Positions 35,298-43,566 of a stretch of 64,000 bases of DNA are shown piece by piece. The notes under the pieces are model-generated. The model did no database searches. It was not told where the DNA came from and saw only the letters and a program-made list of their open reading frames with translations. The stretch's first letter is position 1, and each line of letters opens with the position of its first letter. This DNA is from Psychrilyobacter piezotolerans (lineage in GTDB: Bacteria; Fusobacteriota; Fusobacteriia; Fusobacteriales; Fusobacteriaceae): contig NZ_QUAJ01000009.1 of NCBI RefSeq assembly GCF_003391055.1, forward strand, positions 1 through 64,000, in the 5' to 3' direction. Made by a program: the position numbers and the translations under genes.

Positions 35298-35990
35298 TTA
35301 CACTCTTTTCATCATTTCTACAATTAAGTTTTTAGAGTTCTTAGATGCTAATTTTACGAATTCCTGGAAATCTGTTTTAGCATCATCATTTGCTTTATCC
35401 GAGATAGATCTTATGATTACAAATGGAGTTTTGAATAAATGGCAGACATGAGCTACTGCTGCTCCTTCCATCTCTGTACATTCACTGTTGAAAGTTTCTC
35501 TCAACCAATTTATCTTTTTAGGTTCAGCTACAAAGACATCCCCGCTTACGATTCTGCCTGTATAGATATTTTTTTTGTCAAATAATTCCAGAGCACTTTT
35601 CTCGGCTATTTTAATTAATTTTTCATCTGCTTTAAAGATAGAAGTTTCCATTCTAGGGATCTCTCCATGTTTCATTCCAAAAGCTGTACAGTCAAAGTCA
35701 TGCTCCATAAGTTCATTTGAGATAACGATGTCCCCTACTTCTATATTAGGGTTGGTCCCGCCTGCTACCCCTGTAAATATCAGTTGATTTACTTTAAATC
35801 TGTCGATTAATAAAGTGGTACATACAGATGCATTTACCTTACCTATTCCTCCCTCTACCAATACGATCTCTTTCCCTTCCAAAGTTCCCTTGTAGAAGAT
35901 AATATCCAGTATTTTCTCCTCCTCTAAGTTTGAAATCATATTTTTTAATTCTATTATTTCCTCGTGCATAGCACCTATTATTCCTATCAT
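35298..35990 (-). CDS. mtnN: 5'-methylthioadenosine/S-adenosylhomocysteine nucleosidase
   Basis: A 230-residue nucleosidase clearing MTA and SAH and making the AI-2 precursor S-ribosylhomocysteine. Family blocks: IGIIGAMHEEIIELKN, LVEGGIGKVNASVCTTLLID, FTGVAGGTNPNIEVGDIVIS, TEMEGAAVAHVCHLF and IIRSISDKANDDA with the catalytic Asp. AGGAGGGTATAAAAA precedes the start. Confidence 0.94.
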   Translation of the reverse strand: MIGIIGAMHEEIIELKNMISNLEEEKILDIIFYKGTLEGKEIVLVEGGIGKVNASVCTTLLIDRFKVNQLIFTGVAGGTNPNIEVGDIVISNELMEHDFDCTAFGMKHGEIPRMETSIFKADEKLIKIAEKSALELFDKKNIYTGRIVSGDVFVAEPKKINWLRETFNSECTEMEGAAVAHVCHLFKTPFVIIRSISDKANDDAKTDFQEFVKLASKNSKNLIVEMMKRV

Positions 35991-36020
35991 TTTTTTATAC
36001 CCTCCTAATTTATTTATTAT

Positions 36021-36146
36021 CCCGGCTTGTGCAAAAATTATTTTTAAATATAATACTAAAAAGTCAAACTAAAAACACGTTATGTTATATTTTTTTATAA
36101 TAAAATATAACGATCATTAAAGTAATCTTAAATTGCATAAGTCGAG
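36021..36146. mobile_element. Short, diverged relative of the 3.7-kb MITE-like element
   Basis: The left end CCCGGCTTGTGCAAAAATT (36021-36039) and the reverse complement of the right end, CTCGACTTATGCAATTT (36130-36146), both resemble the ends of the 3715-3990 element. Flanks TTATTAT and TTATCTT are similar but not identical. The middle holds a 10-bp inverted repeat, GTTATATTTT / AAAATATAAC (36084-36111). It lies between the divergent mtnN and LPP20 genes, where it may contribute promoter or terminator signals. Confidence 0.4.
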
Positions 36147-36268
36147 TTATCTTATAAAATTATATCAAATTTAAATTGAAATTACATGATTTTTTTTAAT
36201 TTTAATAGGATTTTTAAAAAAATATATGTATAATAAGTTGAATATAATATAAATAGGAGGACATTATC

Positions 36269-36910
36269 ATGAATATAAAAAAATCAATTTTAATTTTAAC
36301 TATTTTGACTGCGGCAGCATTTGGCGGATGTAGTGCCAAGGAGACAAAACCAGAGTTAGGGACCAATGTAAATTATGAAAAGATGAAGGAATATCCTAAA
36401 TGGGTAATCCAGCCTACTTATGATAATGGAATTGCCGGTGTGGGATCAGCTGTGATGACAGATCTTGGGTTTGATTTTGCCAGGAAGGAAGCTATGGCTA
36501 ATGCCAGGATGGATCTGGGAGGGCAGATTAGAACCAAAGTTGATGGATTGTTCAAATCATATACCAGTAAAATCGGGGTAGGTGAATCTACCAGTGTGGA
36601 TTCCCTTTCAGAAAATGTAATAAAAGAATTGGTCAGTGTAGACCTCAAGGGAGCCTCTCTGAAAGAGACTTGGATATCTCCTGAGGATGAATTATTTGTT
36701 TTGATGACTGTAGACAGTGAAATGCTGATTGAGAGTGCAGCAAAGGCTATAAATAACCCGAATAATTATACCGACGAAAATTTAAAATTAAAAATAAAAG
36801 CTGAATCCTCACAGGCTGAATTAGAGAGAGAGTTAAATGCTTATTTTGGCAGCTCCAACAATGAAGATTTTCCTGGAACTACTGTGGAAGAAAAAAGCAG
36901 CGATGAATAA
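36269..36910 (+). CDS. LPP20-family lipoprotein
   Basis: A 213-residue lipoprotein. Signal peptide ILILTILTAAAFGG with lipobox Cys (about 21). The body has the LPP20 pattern: PKWVIQP, a GIAGVGSA strand, then a helix rich in Ala (ARKEAMANARMDLGGQIRTK) and strands such as LKETWISPEDELFVLMTVD. The C-terminal tail is helical and acidic. Named after Helicobacter Lpp20; related folds occur in FlgP and TolB-associated envelope proteins. The next gene encodes a second LPP20-like protein. AGGAGG precedes the start. Confidence 0.82.
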   Translation: MNIKKSILILTILTAAAFGGCSAKETKPELGTNVNYEKMKEYPKWVIQPTYDNGIAGVGSAVMTDLGFDFARKEAMANARMDLGGQIRTKVDGLFKSYTSKIGVGESTSVDSLSENVIKELVSVDLKGASLKETWISPEDELFVLMTVDSEMLIESAAKAINNPNNYTDENLKLKIKAESSQAELERELNAYFGSSNNEDFPGTTVEEKSSDE

Positions 36911-36930
36911 TTAAAAGTTAGTAACTAAAC

Positions 36931-36977
36931 CTGAACCACGAATTACGCTAATTAGCGGTTTCAAAAATTGGTCTTAG
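36931..36977. repeat. Dispersed intergenic repeat fragment
   Basis: AACCACGAATTACGCTAATT followed by a partial fold-back (GGTCTTAGTGGCAAAAA), related to the copies at 2.32 and 51.50 kb. Confidence 0.5.
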
Positions 36978-37027
36978 TGGCAAAAAAGGTTTTAAATTTC
37001 GCCAATAGACGATTAGGAGGAAAGAGC

Positions 37028-38035
37028 ATGAAAAAATTAATAATATTACTTTTGGGAGTTATTATGACCGTCTCAAGTTTTTCTAAGACTTTGGAGGGAG
37101 TAGGGATGGGTAACAGCGAGGTGACGGCAAAAAAAGAAGCCTTAGCAGACCTGTCTAACCAGATACAGGTGACCATCAGGAGTAACTTTACCAGCAACGA
37201 AAGCCTGACTAACGGGCAGTCAAATAGAGAGGTTTCATCTGGAATATCTACCATTTCAGAAACGAATATCCTAGGTGTAGACTTCAAAGTCAAGAAAAAA
37301 TGGTTTAGATCAAAGTATACAGCTACTGCTACCTTAGATGAATCCAAGATATCTCTATATGAGAAAAAAGCCAATGAACTCAGGGGTCTGATAAACAGCA
37401 ACTATAACCAGTTTTCCCAGACAGAAGATTTGAACCTTAAAAAGAACTACTTAACCAGTGCTTTAAAAAGTTATGAGGAGTTTGATTCATATAGAAATGT
37501 GGCTGTTATCCTGGGAAGTACCAAAATTTACAACCTGCCCTATACAAAGACTCAGATAAAAAATGATCTCCAAGCGGTGGAGAAAAAAATTAGCAGCGAC
37601 AGCCTTTATAGCGGCGTAAATATCCTGTATATTAAGAGCAGCGGAAAATTTAACGGAGGTTCCAAGGAGTATTTTGATAATTATTTCAATACTATGTTAG
37701 CTTCCATATCCCGTGAAAATGACGATAAGGTAGCTGTCAGCAGTGAGAATGATTCCACAGTTAATACCCTGGTGAAAGTTGTATTAAACAGCAATCATAC
37801 ATCTACTACGCCTGCAGTTCTCTACAATAAGAAAATGATTACCCCGGAATCTTTTGTAACGACACTGAATATCACAGTGGAACTGTATAATAAGAAAAAA
37901 GTAGAAAATTTACTCACCATCAGTGCTACCGGAGTGGGAACCGATGAAAATTCACAGGAAGCTGCCTATGAAAAAGCAGTGAAAAACGGATTTGAGCAGA
38001 TGAAGGATAAATTAGAGAAATCACTTATAAAGTAA
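37028..38035 (+). CDS. Exported LPP20-like protein with extra C-terminal domain
   Basis: A 335-residue secreted protein. The start at 37028 has AGGAGGAAAGAGC upstream and gives a clean signal peptide (KKLIILLLGVIMTVSSFSK). Residues about 22-130 look like an LPP20 domain (GVGMGNSEVTAKKEALADLS, then FRSKYTATATLDESKISLYE). The rest is alternating helix and strand with a C-terminal Ala/Lys-rich helix (SQEAAYEKAVKNGFEQMKDK), of a kind seen in other LPP20/FlgT-like periplasmic proteins. No Cys lipobox, so it should be soluble in the periplasm. It probably partners the lipoprotein encoded just upstream. Confidence 0.72.
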   Translation: MKKLIILLLGVIMTVSSFSKTLEGVGMGNSEVTAKKEALADLSNQIQVTIRSNFTSNESLTNGQSNREVSSGISTISETNILGVDFKVKKKWFRSKYTATATLDESKISLYEKKANELRGLINSNYNQFSQTEDLNLKKNYLTSALKSYEEFDSYRNVAVILGSTKIYNLPYTKTQIKNDLQAVEKKISSDSLYSGVNILYIKSSGKFNGGSKEYFDNYFNTMLASISRENDDKVAVSSENDSTVNTLVKVVLNSNHTSTTPAVLYNKKMITPESFVTTLNITVELYNKKKVENLLTISATGVGTDENSQEAAYEKAVKNGFEQMKDKLEKSLIK

Positions 38036-38044
38036 TCTTATAAA

Positions 38045-38080
38045 CTAAAAAATGAGTGGGAAACCACTCATTTTTTATAT
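38045..38080. terminator. Bidirectional terminator
   Basis: AATGAGTGG-GAAA-CCACTCATT (38051-38072), flanked by AAAAA on the left and TTTTTT on the right. It closes the LPP20 pair and can serve the leftward gene ending at 38201. Confidence 0.85.
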
Positions 38081-38200
38081 TTATCTTATTTTTAAGTTTT
38101 TCAAAGATAGATTTTCTTTTGTATATAAAACTCCGTTATACTCACCTTCATAATGAACTCTTTCTGAATAAGGTCCAGCCACATTCATCATCCTCCCGAA

Positions 38201-39022
38201 TTAATTTTTATAAATTTCATATGTGTAATGAGATTGTAGTGGAACTTTTTTATATTTTAATGATTTTGTAACAATTTTTTCAAATTCATCAAGATCCATC
38301 GGATCTACAGCAAAAACCCCTTTGGGAATGGAAACCCATCTTTTTAATATTTTATCACGAAACCTTATTCTGACAAACACACCTGCAATATGACGACGAG
38401 GTGTTATAAACATTACATTTTTTTTTATATTTAATCTTCTGTATCTGAATAGATAAAATGTTCTATATATGACATCATTCTCTAAAAAAATAAGTCTATT
38501 GAAGAGATAATAAAAATATGAATGTGCTGCGTAATGCGAGGCATAAATCAAAAAAAATCCAGGAAAGGTTATACCTGTTTCAATCATTGAATAGAGTATC
38601 ATAAGTATAAATATGAAAGAAAAAAATAAAAACAGTGGTATCCCCCAGATAATAACTTTCTTTTTTCTATATTTATATTGATAGGGATTATCATCTTCAT
38701 CTATCAGATCCTCTAGATATTTGGATGTAGTTGTTCTGTAGGTATTTTCCTTACATATCGTTACGAGCTTCCCCAGCTTATTAAATACTTCCTCTATACT
38801 ATCCTCTGAAAACATGAAATATATTTCCCTTGTCTTTCTGTTTCTCATGATAGATATGATGATATTATTTTTTTCGATCCTCTTTTTTCTGATATCACCC
38901 AGTTTTATCATTGTTTTTTTCTTTAAAAATCTGCCCGATTCTTTGACGATATTTCTGTCTGTTAGAATTGTATTTTCATTTTCATGTATTATCGCTTCAT
39001 TATCTTTAAGCCTGTATCTCAT
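38201..39022 (-). CDS. Unrecognised membrane protein, 273 residues
   Basis: I do not recognise a family. The N-terminal third is soluble and basic (RLKDNEAIIHENENTILTDR), similar in style to the PH-like domain of the upstream gene; two adjacent membrane helices follow (VIIWGIPLFLFFSFIFILMI and a TFPGFFLIYASHYAAH segment), then a basic soluble region (RYRRLNIKKNVMFITPRRHI). The start at 39022 fits a GGGAG site 8 bases upstream; an overlapping GTG at 39031 is possible. It is probably translated with the 39028-39558 gene. Confidence 0.65.
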   Translation of the reverse strand: MRYRLKDNEAIIHENENTILTDRNIVKESGRFLKKKTMIKLGDIRKKRIEKNNIIISIMRNRKTREIYFMFSEDSIEEVFNKLGKLVTICKENTYRTTTSKYLEDLIDEDDNPYQYKYRKKKVIIWGIPLFLFFSFIFILMILYSMIETGITFPGFFLIYASHYAAHSYFYYLFNRLIFLENDVIYRTFYLFRYRRLNIKKNVMFITPRRHIAGVFVRIRFRDKILKRWVSIPKGVFAVDPMDLDEFEKIVTKSLKYKKVPLQSHYTYEIYKN

Positions 39023-39027
39023 AACTA

Positions 39028-39558
39028 TCACTCCCTTCCTTTCAGTTTACTTTCAATTTTAAATGCGATTGTCTTTGCTTCATCTGCAGTGAGGCTGGAT
39101 AAAAGAGAGTATGCTTTATATTCAGATTTTTTGTTCTGTAACATTATTATTACTTGAGGAGTATAATTTAAACCTTGATACGAAGCATTTTTTATTTCTG
39201 AGTAATAAAATTTATATGAAAAAAATCTAAAAGCATTCCTGATTATTACACCTTTATCAGTTATTACCATTTTACTGATCCAGCCTTCTATAATTTGATT
39301 TAAAGGCCATAAAAAATAAAAAGCTAAAACAAGCAGAATTCCCCACTCTCCATCTAAAATAAATTTTCTAAGTGTAAAAATAACATAGATTCCAATTAAA
39401 ATCATAAATCCGGCTATTAATTTATAAACTGTCCCTTTTTTATAGGATATATATTCCACTACCTCATCTTTATCCAGCAATTTTCTTATTACACGGTCTT
39501 TTTTGAGTATTTCTTCAATACTCTTTTTCCCGTTGGTTCCCGTATTTGAAGTTTCCAT
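39028..39558 (-). CDS. Bacterial PH-domain-like membrane protein
   Basis: 176 residues: a charged N-terminus (EEILKKDRVIRKLLDKDEVV), two membrane helices (about 48-66 and 73-92; KLIAGFMILIGIYVIFTL and GILLVLAFYFLWPLN), then a domain like bPH/DUF304 (MVITDKGVIIRNAFRFFSYK followed by YYSEIKNASYQ). Such proteins are common, with no defined role. First gene of a two-gene leftward unit; the next gene starts within a few bases of its stop. Confidence 0.6.
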   Translation of the reverse strand: METSNTGTNGKKSIEEILKKDRVIRKLLDKDEVVEYISYKKGTVYKLIAGFMILIGIYVIFTLRKFILDGEWGILLVLAFYFLWPLNQIIEGWISKMVITDKGVIIRNAFRFFSYKFYYSEIKNASYQGLNYTPQVIIMLQNKKSEYKAYSLLSSLTADEAKTIAFKIESKLKGRE

Positions 39559-39584
39559 ATTATTTCTTCTCCTATCAATTTTTT

Positions 39585-39876
39585 TACCACGGATTTGCCC
39601 ACTTTTAAATCGAAGTTTATAGTCGTTCAGCTTCGGCAGTACTGTTCCTACAACAACGATTGTGACTTACTCTGCTAAGACAAGATGGTTATAGCTTCGG
39701 TTTCTCTAATTTGAGAGAAACCATAAGAAGGAGGAGTAAGAATCTTCTTAAACTTCTTTGGTTCTGTTTCTCAGATCAAGTCACATTTAAAATTAGGTTG
39801 ATTTACATCTAATTTTGATACTTGTGAATCTAAATAGAAAAAAATTAAAATCTAAGGGTTCCACCCTTGTATAATG
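39585..39876 (+). repeat. Large dispersed intergenic repeat, copy A
   Basis: The 368-base gap 39559-39926 is filled by a non-coding unit. It contains AATCGAAGTTTATAGTCGTT, then GTTCCTACAACAACGATTGT plus GACTTACTC, then AACTTCTTTGGTTC, and it ends in ATCTAAGGGTTCCACCCTT. Head and tail recur in copy B (41310-41608), head and middle recur inverted in copy C (55886-56075). Confidence 0.75.
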
Positions 39877-39926
39877 AGATAGAGCTATAAAAGTGCTATC
39901 ATATGATTTATTTAATTTTCCCTCCT

Positions 39927-40931
39927 TTAATAATTTTCAAAATCACTGAAAATATTTTCATTTTCACTACTCAAACGATCTATTTCTTCATAGATTTTAT
40001 CCATGGTATAATAATAATTTTCATTTCTAATCCCTTTCTTATAATCTCTTTTAGTAATTTCATATTTTTTACCATCTTTAGCATCCCTAAAGGCATTTTT
40101 TTGTATAACCAACATTTTATCTGTTTCCTCTTCAAGAAGAGTGTTATCGAATCGTAAGAAAAATCTATCGATATGATTATTATATTTCGAAAATTCTTTC
40201 ACGAATCCTTTGATAGTTTTAAGGTATTCTTCTTTGGATATTTTTTTCTTCTTCAAGTCCTCTTTATCGGAAAAAATCATTATTTCTATACGATTATCTT
40301 TAAATTTCTTTTTTAAGAGTTCCTTATAGGAATCAACCATCCATTTTTCGCTAATCGTGATACTTATCTCTGGAGAATATTTCCAAGAAAAATGTTTACT
40401 GATCATCTTTTCATAGAATTTATCGACTTCCCTATAAAAAATTACCCTTCTGTAGTTATCGACTATCTCTCCATCCCTTATCCATACTCCTACGGGGAAT
40501 TTTTTATCATGTTTTAGATATCCTCCTATAGCTGGATACCATTTCATACCATGAGCTTCATCTCCGTAATAATTGTAATAAATTCTAGTTACTACGAAAT
40601 CAAAGTCATATTTTTCCTTAAAATGTTTTTCCACTCGTTCTTTAACGAGAGGATGGAAAAGATTGACTCCTATAGGTTTTTTTCCCATTGAATGATATGA
40701 TTTGTAAAACAAAAACATAAATAAAAATGGTAAAATAAACTTAACTATCATAGTAAAATCTTTACTTTTGATAGTTTTCCATGAAAAAAATATAAACATA
40801 GGAATAACTAACAAAATAAATGGGAACAGTATATTGGGAAAAATAATCAGTAAGACAGAATAAATCACCGCCAATATAATTGATTTTCCACCAGTGTTTT
40901 TTAATAGTTCTTTAATTTTTTTTATTTCCAT
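39927..40931 (-). CDS. Unrecognised membrane protein, 334 residues
   Basis: No family recognised. The N-terminal 95 residues hold two to four membrane helices (SIILAVIYSVLLIIFPNILF, ILLVIPMFIFFSW, VKFILPFLFMFLFY). The long remainder is hydrophilic, with VTRIYYNYYGDEAHGMKWYP, several Lys/Glu-rich helices (KFYEKMISKHFSW) and an acidic C-terminus. AGGAGGCAAAT precedes the ATG. Its 5' region is long and full of repeats; a c-di-GMP riboswitch on the same strand starts about 840 bases upstream, so it is the nearest candidate target. Confidence 0.65.
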   Translation of the reverse strand: MEIKKIKELLKNTGGKSIILAVIYSVLLIIFPNILFPFILLVIPMFIFFSWKTIKSKDFTMIVKFILPFLFMFLFYKSYHSMGKKPIGVNLFHPLVKERVEKHFKEKYDFDFVVTRIYYNYYGDEAHGMKWYPAIGGYLKHDKKFPVGVWIRDGEIVDNYRRVIFYREVDKFYEKMISKHFSWKYSPEISITISEKWMVDSYKELLKKKFKDNRIEIMIFSDKEDLKKKKISKEEYLKTIKGFVKEFSKYNNHIDRFFLRFDNTLLEEETDKMLVIQKNAFRDAKDGKKYEITKRDYKKGIRNENYYYTMDKIYEEIDRLSSENENIFSDFENY

Positions 40932-41129
40932 ATTTGCCTCCTATTTTTGATCTTTCCTTAAAAGTTTCATTTTATATTGAAATCCACTGAGTAGATTTAA
41001 AAACCTTTGATTCTTCATCACTGAGAAAAGAAATAAAGAATTACACAAAGAATCTTTTTTCAGTCGCATAACTGAAACTTAGAGTTATGAATATAACTCT
41101 GTAGTTGAACTTAGTCAGATATTAGAGAT

Positions 41130-41300
41130 TGTTTGAAATTACAATCTCAATATTCCTGTAGATTACACAGAACTTATACGAATATTAACTTTCGATATCA
41201 CTTAATAAAGAAAGTTAAATGTATTACAGATATTTTTAAAGTTTATAGTCATCAGACCCTCTCTCTTACTCTCTTTCCCTCAAAGGGAGAAAGAATTTTA
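41130..41300. repeat. Dispersed-repeat fragments upstream of the 40931 gene
   Basis: Part of the 1.26-kb gene-free stretch 40932-42192. It carries a GTAGATTACACAGA fragment of the 'rATTACACrrA' family and a 'CCCTCT' hairpin unit (41263-41297: CTCTTTCCCTCAAAGGGAGAAAG). I saw no gene between 40932 and 41130. Confidence 0.5.
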
Positions 41301-41309
41301 TATTTTAAT

Positions 41310-41608
41310 CGAAGTTTATAGTCGTCCTACTTCTCAGTAATCATCTAGCGAGTTTCGTCGAACCCACCATGTCCGTCAGGCATCTCACTAAGAAACGGAG
41401 ATTCATGGCATCTGCCCACCAAGACAATTATAAACTTCTTGACTTTCTTTGGTTCGTTTCTTGTGTCAATACAAGAAATGAACCCGTATTAAAGAGGGAC
41501 TCTTTAGAATTTTATTTTTGTCGCAGATTACAGAGATTTCCTTAGATTTTTGTACTCGTGAATCAAAATAAAAAAAAACTAAAATCTAAGGGTGTCACCC
41601 TTAACAGA
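41310..41608 (+). repeat. Large dispersed intergenic repeat, copy B
   Basis: Shares AATCGAAGTTTATAGTCGTC at the head, AACTTCTTGACTTTCTTTGG in the middle and CTAAAATCTAAGGGTGTCAC plus CCTT at the tail with copy A; the centre differs. It also carries GTCGCAGATTACAGAGATTT of the dispersed 'AATCTGTGTAATCTGCGAC' family. The tail is a small hairpin (AAGGGTG/CACCCTT). Confidence 0.72.
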
Positions 41609-41745
41609 CTCTATTTACTTTTTATCTGAAAAAGAAATAGAGGAAAGAAAAGCAGAAACTTTGGAACCTTCTGACGCAATATTCTTGATTTTGAAAAAAT
41701 TCTAGAGTTTTGGTGATGCCCCTTGCGGGTAGACTCTCCTCGATA

Positions 41746-41773
41746 CAAAAAAATACAGACCCCAAAAGATCTG
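41746..41773 (-). terminator. Expression-platform terminator of the c-di-GMP riboswitch
   Basis: On the minus strand CAGATC-TTTTGG-GGTCTG is followed by TATTTTTTT. Its 5' arm adjoins the 3' side of aptamer helix P1, so the two folds could compete. Confidence 0.7.
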
Positions 41774-41840
41774 CAACTGGCTGCCATTTTAAAGGTCCTA
41801 TAGCTTTGCGTCACAGGATTTCCCCTGTTTTGCCAATATT
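41773..41840 (-). promoter_or_regulatory. Cyclic di-GMP-I (GEMM-I) riboswitch aptamer
   Basis: Read on the minus strand: TTGGCAAAAC, then the P2 hairpin ACAGGG-GAAA-TCCTGT with a GNRA tetraloop, then the hallmark GACGCAAAGCTATAGG, then ACCTTTAAAATGGCAGCCAG and TTGC closing P1 with GCAA. Every conserved block of the GEMM-I consensus is present in order. A promoter lies about 70 bases upstream and a terminator hairpin begins at the last base. The next gene on this strand starts about 840 bases away (40931), beyond an inserted repeat. Confidence 0.92.
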
Positions 41841-41907
41841 TTTAATTTTTAATTAAAAAATTGTTGTTTTTTAATTAAAAGTGAAGTGTTTTTAACTATT
41901 TCTTTAT

Positions 41908-41936
41908 AGAGTAGAACATTTTCTTTTTGTTGTCAA
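41908..41936 (-). promoter_or_regulatory. Promoter of the riboswitch transcript
   Basis: Minus strand: TTGACA (41936-41931), 17-base spacer, TACTCT (41913-41908). The aptamer begins about 60 bases past the expected start site. Confidence 0.7.
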
Positions 41937-42192
41937 CTTTTACAATATCTGACAATTATAATTTTTTATAGTTTAGCTTAATAAGTTTTTCTTCCCCATG
42001 AGCCTTATTGTACTTACAGCCAGGATTTTGAAACTTTACTGCCATCCTCATGATTTCGATCCCTCTTCTCATTCAGGTAGTTATTTGATATAATTATACT
42101 AAAAATATATATAAAATAAAAAGATATTAAAGATGTCACATTAATATGATATGGGTATAAATAAAAAAACCTAGGTAGAAGGGAGAATTAAT

Positions 42193-43059
42193 ATGGATAT
42201 AAGACAATTAAAATATTTTTTAGCTATCGCAGAGACAAGAAATATAACTAAGGCAGCAAAAAAACTATATATTTCCCAGCCGCCACTGAGTCAGCAGCTA
42301 AAATTATTGGAGGAAGAATTAGGAGTAACTCTGTTAGAAAGAAGCACCCGTAAGATGAAACTTACTGAAGCCGGAAAATTATTACAGCATCGTGCCAAAC
42401 AGATCATTGAACTTATGGAAACTTCTGTAAAGGAGATTAAGAATTTAAATTTAGGAGGTAAGGGAATTCTTTCCATTGGATTTGTTTCGTCTTCAGGAGC
42501 CATTCTTCTGCCAGAACAAATTCATAATTTCTATAAGGAATATCCCGAGATTAATTTTCAAATGAAGGAAGGAAATACATATAAAATTTTAGACCTGTTA
42601 AATAATGGGATGATTGAGATTGGAATAGTCAGAACACCATTTAATACTGAGAATTTTAATCTTATATACCTGCCTAAGGAACCTATGGTTGCCGTAGTTA
42701 GGGAGGATCTGTTTTTTCCCGATTCTCCTAAATCAATATCTTTAAAAGATCTAAAGGATAAGCCTCTGATCTTAGATAAAAGATTTGAAAATCTGATCAC
42801 TTCCAGCTGTCATCAAGTTGGATTCCAGCCTACTATTATCTGTGAGGGGGAGGACAATAAATCTATCCTTCTATGGACATATACCGGGATGGGAATAGGA
42901 ATAGTTCCAAAAAGTGCAGCTAAACTTATGCCCAATAAAAATTTGAAGTCGATAATAATAGAGGAGAGTGAATTAGAAACTCAAACTGTTATTGTCTGGG
43001 TAAAGAATCGTCCCCTATCCCAGGTGGCAGAAACATTTTTGTTGAATTTTAAAGAATAA
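42193..43059 (+). CDS. LysR-family transcriptional regulator
   Basis: A 288-residue LTTR with a well-conserved N-terminus (MDIRQLKYFLAIAETRNITK, KLYISQPPLSQQLKLLEEEL, GVTLLERSTRKMKLTEAG) and a substrate-binding-like domain (about 90-288: LSIGFVSSSGAILLPEQI). An extended -10 box TGATATAAT is at 42086-42094, about 100 bases upstream. It converges with ridA across a shared terminator. The effector and targets are unknown; the molybdenum-hydroxylase accessory genes nearby are possible targets. Confidence 0.9.
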   Translation: MDIRQLKYFLAIAETRNITKAAKKLYISQPPLSQQLKLLEEELGVTLLERSTRKMKLTEAGKLLQHRAKQIIELMETSVKEIKNLNLGGKGILSIGFVSSSGAILLPEQIHNFYKEYPEINFQMKEGNTYKILDLLNNGMIEIGIVRTPFNTENFNLIYLPKEPMVAVVREDLFFPDSPKSISLKDLKDKPLILDKRFENLITSSCHQVGFQPTIICEGEDNKSILLWTYTGMGIGIVPKSAAKLMPNKNLKSIIIEESELETQTVIVWVKNRPLSQVAETFLLNFKE

Positions 43060-43112
43060 CGACTGCGATTCTGCTCTATGGATACACTCAGTTAGTTTCT
43101 ATATTGGTAGTT

Positions 43113-43146
43113 AAAAAAAAAGAGGCTGACCAGCCTCTTTTTATAG
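43113..43146. terminator. Bidirectional terminator between lysR and ridA
   Basis: AAAAAGAGGCT-GACC-AGCCTCTTTTT (43117-43142), an 11-bp stem with A and T runs at either end. The core stem equals that at 12102-12133. Confidence 0.9.
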
Positions 43147-43148
43147 TA

Positions 43149-43496
43149 CTATACTGCTGCTACGACAGAAACTTCTACCAATAATTCTTCTCTGGCCATT
43201 TTTGCTTCTACACATGCTCTGGCAGGGGCAAAACCTTCATTTACCCAGTTATCCCAAACTTCATTCATATCTTGAAATAATGCCATATCCTTAACATAGA
43301 TTGTAGCAGATAATATTTTATCCTTATTTGATCCTACGCTGGCTAATAATTCTTCTATTTTTTCAAGTGTTGTAATTGTTTGTTCTTTCATATCCTTAGT
43401 AGAATCCTTGGCTACCTGCCCGCATAGGTATACGGTATTGTTGTGTACTACTGCTCTGCTCATTCTTTTCTGTGTTTCATATCTTTTGATTTCCAT
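43149..43496 (-). CDS. RidA-family (YjgF/UK114) deaminase
   Basis: A 115-residue protein of the Rid superfamily: [39 protein letters not shown] and the C-terminal [20 protein letters not shown] with the substrate-binding Arg. RidA proteins hydrolyse reactive 2-aminoacrylate and related imines. The start at 43496 has GGTGGAG six bases upstream; a GTG at 43508 overlaps that site. It lies 70 bases downstream of the molybdopterin-binding gene and could belong to the same operon. Confidence 0.88.
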   Translation of the reverse strand: MEIKRYETQKRMSRAVVHNNTVYLCGQVAKDSTKDMKEQTITTLEKIEELLASVGSNKDKILSATIYVKDMALFQDMNEVWDNWVNEGFAPARACVEAKMAREELLVEVSVVAAV

Positions 43497-43566
43497 CTTC
43501 TTCTCCACCTTTTAATTTATTTTTATCTTCAGTCTGTTTATACAAACTAAAGTTGTTACTTATCTC

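Noticed and set aside
41611-41814. 67-codon minus-strand frame over the riboswitch region
   Set aside because: It starts inside the GEMM-I aptamer and runs through its terminator; no ribosome site.
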